Assembly (NCBI GenBank): GCA_029565415.1
Contig: JAKQOH010000214.1
Location: forward strand, 1-29,316
Direction: 5' to 3'
DNA: 29,316 nt
Source of the DNA: Candidatus Rifleibacteriota bacterium
GTDB lineage: Bacteria > Riflebacteria > Ozemobacteria > Ozemobacterales > Ozemobacteraceae
The translations under genes were made by a program, and so were the position numbers. Below, piece after piece: positions 14,477-22,817 of this stretch. The notes beneath the pieces were generated by a model that was not told the DNA's origin, made no database searches, and saw nothing but the letters and a program-made list of their open reading frames with translations. Within the stretch, counting starts at the first letter, position 1. Each line of letters opens with the position of its first letter.

Positions 14477-17476
14477 ATGAGGATCGCCCCGAAACTTTCC
14501 ATCACGTTCATCCTGGCCGCACTGCTGCCGCTGATCGCGATCGGCTGTGCCGGCATGTACCTTCTCGCCAACCTCGGGGATACGGCGATCGCGACGAGCC
14601 GGGCCAATGCGATCATCTCGGAAAAGCTGCGTCTGCAGCAGCTCGCAGCCGATAAGGCCCGGATCGTCGAAGATTTTCTCGCCGACCATCATCGCGACGT
14701 TCTGCTTCTCAAACGCCAGTTCGAACGCCTGGCCTCGGACGGTGCCGCTCTTCCGGCCGGCCATCCGAAGCCCTATGCCGGCCGTGACACGGCGGGGCTG
14801 CCGGGATACGGCTTTGTCGACACCGAAGCCAGAGCGTACGCCAACTGGAACGGACTCGGGACGCCGGGAGGGCTGTGGCTTCGCCGCGGTCTCGTGGAGC
14901 GCGTGCGCTCCGATGCCGTGTATGCGCAGCGTTGCTCCGCGATGCTGGACCGGCTATCGGGGTTGATGCCGTTGATGGATTCTCTGCATGAGAAGCATCT
15001 GACCTCGTGTGATCTGGTCTGGATCGTTACGACCCTCGGCCCTGTCGCCGTCTCCCCGGATGAGTATGCTCGCGAAGTCCGACGGGATCCGGGACTTGCG
15101 GATTTCGACGAGACGAGGGAAGAATACCATCGCCCGTTCACCCCTGAGAACAATCCGAAACGGGAAACGCGCTGGATGCGGCCTTATCTCGATGTGATCA
15201 AGAACATCTGGATGACGAGCTGTGTGGCTCCCCTCTACGACGGGGATACATTCCAGGGGACGGTCGGATTCGACGTGACGATCGAGAATCTGCTTGGATG
15301 GCTCAAGGGACTTCAGATCGGGAACCGGGGCTTTGCCTTCCTGATTTCCGCCGGCGGAATGCCCCTCGCCATCCCGACGGAGGAGATCGACCGGATGGTC
15401 CGGGATCCGCTCCTGCGGCAGGCGCTTCGCGAGGCGGGCCGACCGGCGAAGGAGCAGCACTGGACGCCGGAGTTGGGGGCGGTGATGCAGCGAAGCATTG
15501 CCGAGGATGCACCGCCGATGCTGACGGGGTTGTATGCGTCGATGATGCGGCAGGGTGCCGGTGCCGATGTGATTGATTTTCCCGATGGGAACCGGATCAT
15601 CGCTTACTGTCCGATCCGTGAAACCGGCTGGAGCATCGGACTCGCGCTTCCCATCGACGAGGCCCTTGCGCCGTTGAGACCGGTTCTGGCCGGTATCGAT
15701 GCGGCCCGCAGACGGTATGTGTTCGGCTTCGTCGGATTCGTTCTCCTTTCCGCCCTCGCCGCAGGGCTGGCGGGAGCCTGGGCGGGCAGACGGCTTGCGA
15801 ACCCCGTCAACGCCCTCATCGCGGCCATTTCCCGGATCAGCCGGGGTGATGCCTGGCTGGAGATTCGTGCCGACACGCAGGATGAGCTCCAGGAGCTTGC
15901 CACCAGCGCAAACGTGATGGTGCGCCGCATCGCCGAGAATGAGCAGATGCTGGATGCCGTGTTCAACGGGGTGAGCGATGCCATATTCCTGCACGATGCC
16001 GACGGGCTCGTGTTGCGAGTCAACGACCGCATGTGCTCGATGTTTCAGTGCACCCGCGACCAGGCGCTTGCAGCCAACGTCGGACTGACGAGCATCAACG
16101 AGCCGCCCTATACGGGATATCATGCCAAACTTTGGCTGGACCGCGCCTTTGGCGGCGATACGCCCGTGTTCGAATGGCGGTCGCGTGATTTCACGGGACG
16201 CCTGTTCTGGACAGAAGTTGCGCTTCGGCGGATCGACCTGAACGGAAAGCCCTGCATCATCGCGACGGTGCGCGATATTTCCAGCCGCAAGGAGGCCGAG
16301 GAGAAGCTGCGGCTGGTCGAAGAGCAGCTCCGGCAGGCGCAGAAGCTCGAATCGATCGGCCGGCTGGCGGGCGGGGTGGCCCATGATTTCAACAACATGC
16401 TCACCCCGATTCTCGGGTATGCCCATATCCTCAGGGAGTCCCTCGGTGATCCGAAACACCGCGCGATGCTCGAGCAGATTACCCTTGCGGGCGGGCGGTG
16501 CCGCGCGCTCGTCTCACAGCTTCTGGCTTTCGCGCGGAAGCAGGTGCTGACCATGAGGAGCATCTGCCTGAACGAGGTGATCCGGGAGTTCCAGCCGATG
16601 CTCCGGCGCACGCTGCGGGAAAATATCACCATCGAATACCGTCTCGCCGAGCGGCTCGAGCCCATTCGGGGCGATGCCGGTCAGCTTCAGCAGGTAATCC
16701 TCAATCTTGCCCTCAACTCCCAGGACGCGATGCCTGAAGGTGGCGTCCTGACGTGCGAAACGGCGCTGATCGACGCCAGAAAGCTGGAAAACGTCGATCT
16801 GCCGCCGACACCCACAGGCCGCTTCCTTCTTCTGACGGTTTCAGATACGGGAGCGGGGATGGAGCGGGAGACGCTCGAGCATTTGTTCGAGCCGTTCTTC
16901 ACGACGCACGGACAGGGGGAGGGGTGCGGAACCGGCCTCGGGCTGTCGATCGTGCATGGGATCATGATGCAGCATGGGGGACGGGTCCGGGTTTCGAGCA
17001 CACCGGGCAAGGGGACGGTCATGCAGTTGTATTTCCCCGTCGCCACCGGCATCCCGGCCGGGGAGCAACAGGGTGAGGAGGGGCACGCGGTCATTCCCCG
17101 GGGAACCGGCCGGATCCTGGTCGTCGAAGACCAGGAGATGGTGCGACAACTGGCCGTCACCCTTCTCGGGGAGTTGGGGTACCGCACGTTCGCAGCCTCG
17201 AACGGGACCGAAGCCATCGAGCTGTTCCGGGGCGAGCAGGAGGGGGAGCCGATCGATCTCGTGCTCATGGACGTGATCCTGCCCGACATGAGCGGTCCGG
17301 AAGTGGTTACCCGGCTGCGGGATGTTGGTGACCGCCCCGTGCGGGTATTGTATATGTCTGGGTATATGGACAGCGTGATCGGTGCGCACGGGGTGCTCGA
17401 TCCCGGGGTCCACTTCCTTCGGAAGCCGTTCGACATCCGGAGCCTTGCGGAGAGCGTGCGGAAAGCGCTACTCTGA
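14477..17476 (+). CDS. Hybrid sensor histidine kinase (Cache-HAMP-PAS-HisKA-HATPase-REC)
   Basis: This 999-residue inner-membrane sensor starts just before its first membrane helix (residues 8-31). Residues 35-400 form an extracytoplasmic double-Cache-type ligand domain ending in RETGWSIGLALPID. A second helix (413-436) leads to HAMP (about 437-490). PAS (about 491-600) has DAIFLHDADGLVLRVND. HisKA carries His636 in GGVAHDFNN. The ATPase domain has the N box NLALNSQDAM, G1 DTGAGM (790-795) and G2 GTGLGLS (818-824). The C-terminal receiver (880-999) has DQE, acceptor Asp932, SGY and Lys983. The complete set of catalytic residues suggests intramolecular phosphorelay. No separate response regulator is adjacent, so the output target is unknown. 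The initiation site is weak (GAGAG); an upstream frame extension lacks a site. Confidence 0.93.
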   Translation: MRIAPKLSITFILAALLPLIAIGCAGMYLLANLGDTAIATSRANAIISEKLRLQQLAADKARIVEDFLADHHRDVLLLKRQFERLASDGAALPAGHPKPYAGRDTAGLPGYGFVDTEARAYANWNGLGTPGGLWLRRGLVERVRSDAVYAQRCSAMLDRLSGLMPLMDSLHEKHLTSCDLVWIVTTLGPVAVSPDEYAREVRRDPGLADFDETREEYHRPFTPENNPKRETRWMRPYLDVIKNIWMTSCVAPLYDGDTFQGTVGFDVTIENLLGWLKGLQIGNRGFAFLISAGGMPLAIPTEEIDRMVRDPLLRQALREAGRPAKEQHWTPELGAVMQRSIAEDAPPMLTGLYASMMRQGAGADVIDFPDGNRIIAYCPIRETGWSIGLALPIDEALAPLRPVLAGIDAARRRYVFGFVGFVLLSALAAGLAGAWAGRRLANPVNALIAAISRISRGDAWLEIRADTQDELQELATSANVMVRRIAENEQMLDAVFNGVSDAIFLHDADGLVLRVNDRMCSMFQCTRDQALAANVGLTSINEPPYTGYHAKLWLDRAFGGDTPVFEWRSRDFTGRLFWTEVALRRIDLNGKPCIIATVRDISSRKEAEEKLRLVEEQLRQAQKLESIGRLAGGVAHDFNNMLTPILGYAHILRESLGDPKHRAMLEQITLAGGRCRALVSQLLAFARKQVLTMRSICLNEVIREFQPMLRRTLRENITIEYRLAERLEPIRGDAGQLQQVILNLALNSQDAMPEGGVLTCETALIDARKLENVDLPPTPTGRFLLLTVSDTGAGMERETLEHLFEPFFTTHGQGEGCGTGLGLSIVHGIMMQHGGRVRVSSTPGKGTVMQLYFPVATGIPAGEQQGEEGHAVIPRGTGRILVVEDQEMVRQLAVTLLGELGYRTFAASNGTEAIELFRGEQEGEPIDLVLMDVILPDMSGPEVVTRLRDVGDRPVRVLYMSGYMDSVIGAHGVLDPGVHFLRKPFDIRSLAESVRKALL

Positions 17477-17516
17477 GGCCCGTCATCCGACATTCGATCG
17501 AGGGAGGAGAATTTCG

Positions 17517-18035
17517 ATGAGAAGCATGTTGCAGGTTTTAAGTTCGATTCTGGCGCTGTATCTGGTCATCGCTCCGCAGGCGGAGGCGGCGACGCTGATT
17601 CCGAAGGGAACGCTCGTCCGGCTTCGGCTCGAACAGACGCTTTCGACGAAGACGAACAAGACGGGAGAGATGGTGAAGCTGACGGCCGTCGAAGCCATCA
17701 AGCTCGGCAAGACGACCGTCATCAAGAAGGGCGCGCTCGCCCAGGCCCAGCTCGAGAAAGTGCGCGGCCCCGGCCGCTTCGGCCGGAACGGCAGCATCAA
17801 GATCCGGTATCTGTTCGTCACCAGCGCCCGAGGCAAGCAGATTCCGATCGTTCTCGGCGAACGGTCGATCAAGGCGAACCAGTCGATGGGCCTGGCGGCC
17901 GGCGCGTCGGCGGCCGGCTACATCATCCTCGGGCCGATCGGCGTCGTCGGAGGCGCCTTCGTCAAAGGCCGTCACATCGATATCCCGGCCGGGACCGAAC
18001 TGATGGTCGAAGTGGAAAACGATTTTGTATATTAA
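17517..18035 (+). CDS. Secreted protein with glycine-rich segment, 172 aa
   Basis: The start at ATG 17517 has a strong GGGAGGAG site; the longer frame from 17382 lies inside the kinase gene. Residues 1-24 are a signal peptide (LQVLSSILALYLVIAPQAEA, cut after AEA). The mature domain is beta-rich: PKGTLVRLRLEQTLSTK and TTVIKKGALAQAQLEKV, with a second half KIRYLFVTSARGKQIPIVLG. A small-residue hydrophobic stretch follows (GLAAGASAAGYIILGPIGVVGGAFVKG), and then IPAGTELMVEVEND. The paired 'PxGTxLxVxLxxxL' strands resemble periplasmic proteins with a VirB10/TrbI-like barrel fold, but I cannot name a family. It sits 40 bases after the kinase and 27 before etfB, so it may share their transcript. Confidence 0.8.
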   Translation: MRSMLQVLSSILALYLVIAPQAEAATLIPKGTLVRLRLEQTLSTKTNKTGEMVKLTAVEAIKLGKTTVIKKGALAQAQLEKVRGPGRFGRNGSIKIRYLFVTSARGKQIPIVLGERSIKANQSMGLAAGASAAGYIILGPIGVVGGAFVKGRHIDIPAGTELMVEVENDFVY

Positions 18036-18062
18036 TCGATATTGCGTAGGACGCGACTGCCG

Positions 18063-18883
18063 ATGAATCTGATCGTTCCGATCAAACAGGTGCCCGAGAC
18101 GAACTCGGTGAAAATGGACGAGGCCACCGGAACCATGATCCGGGATGGCGTCGAGGCGATCATCAATCCGCTCGATCTGTATGCCCTGGAAGCGGCGTTC
18201 CGCCTTCGTGAGCGCCGTGGCGGGAAGGTCACCGTCATCACGATGGGGCCGCCGAAGGCCCTGACGGCGCTTCGGGAAGCGGTCGCCATGGGTGCGGATG
18301 CCGCGGTGCTCCTGAGCGACCGCGCGTTTGCCGGTGCCGACACCTGGGCCACCAGCCGGGTTCTGGCATCCGCCGTGCAGAAGCTGGGACTGGACAACCG
18401 GACCCTGGTCATCTGCGGGGAACGGGCGGTCGACGGGGACACGGGTCAGACCGGGCCTGCGCTGGCTTCCTGGCTCGATCTGCCGGTCGTCACCTTCGTG
18501 GCCGGCCTCGAGGAGGGGGCGGCGGCGACTGCCGAAGACCCCCACGCGTGCCGGATCCGACGGCTGACCGAACACGGGTACGAGCTTCTCGAACTGCAGC
18601 TTCCCGGGGTGCTCACCGTGGTCAAGGAAGCCGCCTCGCCACGGCTTCCGACCCTGCGAGGGAAGCAGCGGGCGAAGGCCGCCGAGATCCCCTGCTGGGG
18701 CCGTGCCGAGCTCGGACTGCCGGCCGAGTGCCTGGGGCTGGCCGGCTCGCCGACCCGCGTCGTTTCGCTTGCCCGGCCGCGTCTCTCGCGCACGTGCGAA
18801 AAGATCGCCGCTCCCGATGCCGCCTCGATGCGGCTGCGGCTGCGCGGCTGGCCGAGTTTCTGGACGGGCGGAGGTGCGTATGA
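18063..18883 (+). CDS. etfB: Electron transfer flavoprotein beta subunit, frame change near the C terminus
   Basis: Residues 1-250 are a clear EtfB: MNLIVPIKQVPETNSVKMD, INPLDLYALEAAFRLRE, the ICGERAVDGDTGQTGPALASWL nucleotide-binding signature (118-139), GVLTVVKEA and GSPTRVV. EtfB binds FAD or AMP and forms the electron-transfer heterodimer with EtfA. In the initial frame no stop appears until 19031, inside etfA, and residues after about 255 become Arg-rich nonsense. The -1 frame instead reads LDAAAAARLAEFLDGRRCV and stops at 18881-18883. That is a normal EtfB ending whose TGA overlaps the etfA ATG as ATGA. The switch must lie within about 18804-18826. A one-base deletion, a sequencing error or programmed frameshifting would all fit. 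The end given here is that of the restored frame (about 273 residues). Confidence 0.87.
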
Positions 18884-19890
18884 GCGAAGGCCGCGAGATC
18901 TGGATTCTTGGAGAGCAGCGGGACGGCGCGGTCGCTGTGGTGACGCACGAACTGCTGACCCGCGGCCGGCGGCTTGCCGACGAACGTTCGGCGCGCCTGA
19001 CCGTCATCCTGTGCGGGGACCGCATTCCTGAAGACGGGCTTGTGGAGCTGATCGAACGGGGGGGCGACCGGGTGGTAGCGGTCGAGGCCCCCGAGCTCGT
19101 CGCATTCGATTGCGAGCGGTATGCGGCCTGCATCCTGGACCTGATCCGTGCCCGCGATCCCGAGATCCTCATCGCGGCGGCGACGACGACCGGTCGGACG
19201 CTGATGCCCTATCTCGCGATCAAGGCGAACACCGGACTGACGGCAGACTGCACCGGACTCGACATCGATCCCCAGACGGGATTGCTGCTGCAGACGCGGC
19301 CGGCAATCGGGGGCAACGTGATGGCGACGATCCGGACGCCGGCCCACCGGCCGCAGATGGCGACGGTCCGGCCGCGCAGCACGGCGCCGGCCCCCCGCAC
19401 GGCCGGCCGACACGGCGAGATCGAACGGCTCGTTCCCCGCGCCGACCTCCTGGGCTCCCGCGTGCGTCGTCTCGGCTTCATCCCGCGGGAAGAGTCGCAC
19501 GACATTGCCGAAGCCGACCGCGTCGTCTGTGTCGGCCGGGGCATCCGCAAGTCCGAAGGGGTGGCGGTCGCGCGCCGGCTCGCGGAGCGGCTCGGTGCCG
19601 TGATCGGCGGCACGCGCGACACCGTCGACCGGGGGTGGCTGTCGTATCCGCACCAGATCGGCCTCTCGGGGAAAACCGTGAGTCCCTCGCTGTATGTCGG
19701 ACTCGGGGTTTCCGGGGCCATTCAGCACATCGCCGGCATGCAGACGGCCGGTACCATCGTGGCGGTGAACACCGACCCCGACGCCTGGATCTTCCGGTTC
19801 GCCGATTTCGGGATCGTGGGAGACCTGTTCGAGGCCGTTCCGGCGATCATCGAAGCGCTTCCGGCTGTCACGGAAAAACGAGAAGTATAA
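18880..19890 (+). CDS. etfA: Electron transfer flavoprotein alpha subunit
   Basis: This 336-residue EtfA starts at ATG 18880 with GGAGG six bases upstream. The N-terminal alpha/beta domain includes AAATTTGRTLMPYLAIKANTGLTADCTGLDID. The segment LLLQTRPAIGGNVMATI is typical of the family. The C-terminal FAD domain has SGAIQHIAGMQTAGTIVAVNTDPDAWIF (near 280-306) and ADFGIVGDLFEAVPAIIEAL. There is no N-terminal ferredoxin-like extension. With EtfB it should form a flavin heterodimer that receives or delivers electrons to the dehydrogenase encoded next. The gap to that gene is one base, and translation of all three is probably coupled. Confidence 0.95.
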   Translation: MSEGREIWILGEQRDGAVAVVTHELLTRGRRLADERSARLTVILCGDRIPEDGLVELIERGGDRVVAVEAPELVAFDCERYAACILDLIRARDPEILIAAATTTGRTLMPYLAIKANTGLTADCTGLDIDPQTGLLLQTRPAIGGNVMATIRTPAHRPQMATVRPRSTAPAPRTAGRHGEIERLVPRADLLGSRVRRLGFIPREESHDIAEADRVVCVGRGIRKSEGVAVARRLAERLGAVIGGTRDTVDRGWLSYPHQIGLSGKTVSPSLYVGLGVSGAIQHIAGMQTAGTIVAVNTDPDAWIFRFADFGIVGDLFEAVPAIIEALPAVTEKREV

Positions 19891-19891
19891 T

Positions 19892-21319
19892 ATGTATAAG
19901 TATTCAAAGCTTTCGCAGGCGCATGTCGATGAGTTGCGATCGGTTCTCGGCTCCGAGCACGTGATCTGGGGAGATCCCGACCGGCTCGAACCGTTTTCGC
20001 ACGATGAGGCGGCCGCGGGGGCGCATTCCCCGCCCCATCCGCCCGAGGCCGTCGTCCGGCCCGCGAGCGCCGGGCAGGTGGCGGCCGTGATGAAATTCGC
20101 AAACCGGGAGCGGATTCCGGTCACTCCCCGCGGGGCCGGCAGCGGCCTCTCCGGCGGCGCGGTCCCGGTGCACGGCGGCATCGTGATGACGTTCGAGCGG
20201 ATGAACCGCATTCTCGAGTTTGACCCGGCGAACCTGACCGTCACGGTCCAGCCCGGCGTCGTCACGAACGAGATCAACGCCTGTGTGCGGGATGCCGGCC
20301 TGTTTTATGCCGGGTACCCGATGAGTCTCGAAACCTGCTGTATCGGCGGCAATGTCGCCGAGAACGCCGGCGGAGGAAAGGCCGTGAAATACGGCGTGAC
20401 CGGGCGGTATGTGCTCGGTCTCGAGATCGTGACGCCGGCCGGGGAGATCGTGAAGCTGGGCGGCAAGCTGGTGAAGGACGTGACCGGCTACAACCTGATC
20501 CCGCTGCTGGTCGGCTCGGAGGGCACCCTCGCGGTGTTCACTTCAATCACGCTGCGGCTGATGCCGCTGCCGAAGGCGAGCACCGACCTGCTCGTGCTGT
20601 TTCGCACGCCGGCCGATGCGATCGCCGTCGTGCCCGCCATCATCGCCGGTGGGGGAATCATCCCGACGGCCATCGAGTTCATGGACCGGATGAGCATCGA
20701 GGCGTCGTGCCGCTATCTGAACGAGTCGCTTCCCTGGGAATCGGCCGGGGCGATGCTCCTGATCACCCTCGACGGTTCGGATCCCGCGCAGGTCGAGCGG
20801 GAATACGAGGTCGTGGGGGAGCGGTGTCTCGCGGGCGGGGCCATCGAGGTGTACGTGGCCGACAACGCCACCACGTCGGAACGGGTCTGGAAGGTGCGTC
20901 GCAACATCGCCGAAGCCTTCAAGGTCCGCAGCCCGCGCCAGAGCCTGGAGGACATCGTGGTGCCGATCGCCGCGATTCCGGCCATGGTCGCCGCGATCGA
21001 GGGACTGGCCCGGGAATGGGATATCGAGATTCCGTGCTACGGCCATGCGGGGGATGGCAATCTCCATGCAACTCCGGTCATGAATCCGGCCTGGAGCGAG
21101 GCAGAGTGGGCCGAAAAGCTGCCGCGCATCCTGACGCGTCTCTATGAAATCACCGCCGGGCTTGGCGGCGCCCTGTCCGGCGAGCACGGCATCGGCCACA
21201 AGCGCAAGGAATACATGCCGATGGTCTGCACTCCGGCGGCCCTCGACCTGATGCGCGGGGTGAAACGCGCCTGGGATCCCGGGAACATTCTCAATCCTGG
21301 GAAAATATTCGATATATAA
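19892..21319 (+). CDS. FAD-linked D-lactate/glycolate dehydrogenase (GlcD/LctD type)
   Basis: This 475-residue flavoenzyme has an N-terminal PCMH-type FAD domain: VTPRGAGSGLSGGAVPVHGG (78-97), CCIGGNVAENAGGGKAVKYG (149-168), LVGSEGTLAVF (206-216). The C-terminal FAD-linked oxidase domain has CYGHAGDGNLHATP (about 382-395, His-rich active site) and SGEHGIGHKR (429-438). It oxidises a 2-hydroxy acid, most likely D-lactate or glycolate. The gene order etfB-etfA-dehydrogenase is that of LctBCD in Acetobacterium woodii, where lactate oxidation by NAD+ is driven by simultaneous ferredoxin oxidation. That role is therefore inferred here. No GlcE/GlcF, lactate permease or GntR-type regulator is adjacent. 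The start is one base past the etfA stop, with GAGAAG inside the etfA end. Confidence 0.92.
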   Translation: MYKYSKLSQAHVDELRSVLGSEHVIWGDPDRLEPFSHDEAAAGAHSPPHPPEAVVRPASAGQVAAVMKFANRERIPVTPRGAGSGLSGGAVPVHGGIVMTFERMNRILEFDPANLTVTVQPGVVTNEINACVRDAGLFYAGYPMSLETCCIGGNVAENAGGGKAVKYGVTGRYVLGLEIVTPAGEIVKLGGKLVKDVTGYNLIPLLVGSEGTLAVFTSITLRLMPLPKASTDLLVLFRTPADAIAVVPAIIAGGGIIPTAIEFMDRMSIEASCRYLNESLPWESAGAMLLITLDGSDPAQVEREYEVVGERCLAGGAIEVYVADNATTSERVWKVRRNIAEAFKVRSPRQSLEDIVVPIAAIPAMVAAIEGLAREWDIEIPCYGHAGDGNLHATPVMNPAWSEAEWAEKLPRILTRLYEITAGLGGALSGEHGIGHKRKEYMPMVCTPAALDLMRGVKRAWDPGNILNPGKIFDI

Positions 21320-21331
21320 AAAACTATATAT
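21312..21331. repeat. All-AT inverted repeat between convergent genes
   Basis: ATATATA (21312-21318), AAAAAC and TATATAT (21325-21331) form a 7-bp AT-only stem over the stop codon of the dehydrogenase gene, just before the stop of the convergent glycosyltransferase gene. It is too weak to be a normal terminator. It belongs to the TA-rich boundary segments seen throughout the window. Confidence 0.4.
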
Positions 21332-21335
21332 TGAT

Positions 21336-22694
21336 TCAGTATCGCAGGCGGGGTGGGAACCCGTAAGGGGTGATCGCGGGTGAGGCGGACTGGTCCAGAG
21401 GCCCGTTGACCAGAAGCCAGAGCCCGAGAACCGCCAGGATGATGCCCCAGCGCGCCCGCGGAGCCGAAACGAACGTCGCAATGGCCTGCCCTGCGCCGAT
21501 CGCCAGAAGGATGGCGAGGGGCAGACGATACCGGCCGAGAACGAAGAAGACGGCGATCATCAGGGTGAGAACGAGGCTGCCCGCCAGGAGCAGCTTGCCG
21601 AGGTCGCGCTTTCGGGATTCGTTGCGGTTCAGAAGAAGCAGGAACATGCCGGCGAGGCCGAGCGGCGCAAGCGTTCCGAATCGTATCAGCACCGGCCCGG
21701 CCAGCGTCGGGGATATCTCCTCCATGGCCTGGAGACTGACGTTGCTTGGCAGTTCCCAGGGGCCCCAGACGAGGGCCACCTTCCGGAGGGTCAGACGGAT
21801 CCAGCCCCAGGGGGAGTCCCAGGAACGGATGGCCGCGCGGATCCAGTGGCTCGTCCGTTCGGCGGGAGGCAGCGCTTCGGCTTCCTTCCTGGTACGGTGA
21901 AACGCCTCGCCGGCCTGAAAGGTGCCGTTGGCCCCGGCGTGGTTGCCGATGAAGAAGTTGTCGCCGAGGTTCTGGGTGCTGAAGACGCACTCCCCGCTCC
22001 GGAGCCAGGTCAGCGCCGGAGCAACGAACAGGACGGGAAGCCAGAGGGCGATCATCAAGGCCAGGGCGCGGCCGGAGCAGCCGCGGCGGCGCGCCCGCCA
22101 GAGAACGACCGGCCAGAACAGGACGATATTCGGGCGGAGCAGGTGGAGGGCCGCCATCGGCAGCACGACAGCCGCCGTCGATGACCTGCCGGGCCTCAGG
22201 CCGATCAGCGCCGCGATGAGCATCGTGAAGCATGCGGCGTGGATCGGCTCCAGCAGCAGGAACTGTTCAAGAAACACGAAGGACTGGTTCAGGGCGAGGA
22301 AGGCCCCTGCAAAGGCCGCGGCGGCCATTCCGAACCCCGCCCGCCTCAGCGTCAGGAACAGGAACGGCCCCAGGCTCGCTCCGATCAGCATCTGGAGGGA
22401 GAAGATCGTTTCCTGATCGCCTCCCAGCCACAGGACGAGCGCGAGCAGATGGTAATACCCCGGATTCGTGTAGAGAACCGCCTGTGCCGGGTGACCTGCC
22501 GTCACGCTTCGCGCCAGATCCAGGTGGATGGCCATGTCCGAGATCGGCGACGGATAGTAGAAAAACAGGTACCCCGCCGTGAGCTCGTCGTGAACGGCGA
22601 ATCGCACTGCGCACCCCATCACCAACAGGCCGAGGGCGATCAGAGAAGCTGCTCCGGGCCATGAAACGGAGGGGCGCCGAGGGAGGTCGTGCAT
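21336..22694 (-). CDS. GT-C-type membrane glycosyltransferase (GT39/ArnT-like)
   Basis: This 452-residue integral membrane protein has roughly ten or more hydrophobic helices. The first is at about residues 14-31 (ASLIALGLLVMGCAVRFAV). The first extracytoplasmic loop carries PSPISDMAIHLDLARSV, an acidic motif in the position of the catalytic Asp of GT-C enzymes such as ArnT and protein mannosyltransferases. TNPGYYHLLALVLWLGG follows. A loop with STQNLGDNFFIGNHAGANG is found midway. Such enzymes move sugars from polyprenyl-phosphate donors onto lipids or proteins on the periplasmic face. Donor and acceptor cannot be told. I use ATG 22694, since the promoter candidate ends only 6 bases upstream; the longer frame to 22802 would lie upstream of that promoter. 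No ribosome-binding site is seen. Confidence 0.78.
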   Translation of the reverse strand: MHDLPRRPSVSWPGAASLIALGLLVMGCAVRFAVHDELTAGYLFFYYPSPISDMAIHLDLARSVTAGHPAQAVLYTNPGYYHLLALVLWLGGDQETIFSLQMLIGASLGPFLFLTLRRAGFGMAAAAFAGAFLALNQSFVFLEQFLLLEPIHAACFTMLIAALIGLRPGRSSTAAVVLPMAALHLLRPNIVLFWPVVLWRARRRGCSGRALALMIALWLPVLFVAPALTWLRSGECVFSTQNLGDNFFIGNHAGANGTFQAGEAFHRTRKEAEALPPAERTSHWIRAAIRSWDSPWGWIRLTLRKVALVWGPWELPSNVSLQAMEEISPTLAGPVLIRFGTLAPLGLAGMFLLLLNRNESRKRDLGKLLLAGSLVLTLMIAVFFVLGRYRLPLAILLAIGAGQAIATFVSAPRARWGIILAVLGLWLLVNGPLDQSASPAITPYGFPPRLRY

Positions 22695-22700
22695 GCCGAC

Positions 22701-22729
22701 ACTATACCACGCGGCGCGGCTGACGAAAA
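22701..22729 (-). promoter_or_regulatory. Promoter of the membrane glycosyltransferase, probably leaderless
   Basis: Minus strand: TTTTCG (22729-22724), 17 bases, then TATAGT (22706-22701) with an extended TGG. The -10 is followed by GTCGGC and then the ATG at 22694, so transcription should begin at or next to the start codon. Confidence 0.5.
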
Positions 22730-22733
22730 CGGA

Positions 22734-22763
22734 TTGCGCACCGGTTCCGAGAGCTGATAGAAT
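22734..22763 (+). promoter_or_regulatory. Promoter candidate for the zinc transporter gene
   Basis: TTGCGC (22734-22739), an 18-base spacer and TAGAAT (22758-22763) preceded by TGA give a 5/6 extended -10. It is divergent from the glycosyltransferase promoter, with the -35 boxes five bases apart. Confidence 0.5.
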
Positions 22764-22784
22764 GATGGGCTCGGCGGGATGCGC

Positions 22785-22794
22785 CATACGTATG
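22785..22794. promoter_or_regulatory. Palindrome CATACGTATG in the zinc transporter leader
   Basis: A perfect 10-bp palindrome lies about 20 bases downstream of the expected transcription start of the ZIP gene. It is flanked by two ATGCG copies (22779-22783 and 22792-22796). It could be an operator for a metal-responsive repressor, but it does not look like a known Zur box. Confidence 0.3.
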
Positions 22795-22817
22795 CGTAAC
22801 AATATATAGGAGATTAT

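Noticed and set aside
18884..19031. EtfB continuing in its initial frame to 19031
   Set aside because: The tail is Arg-rich, overlaps etfA by about 150 bases and has no similarity to EtfB endings, while the -1 frame supplies a normal end.
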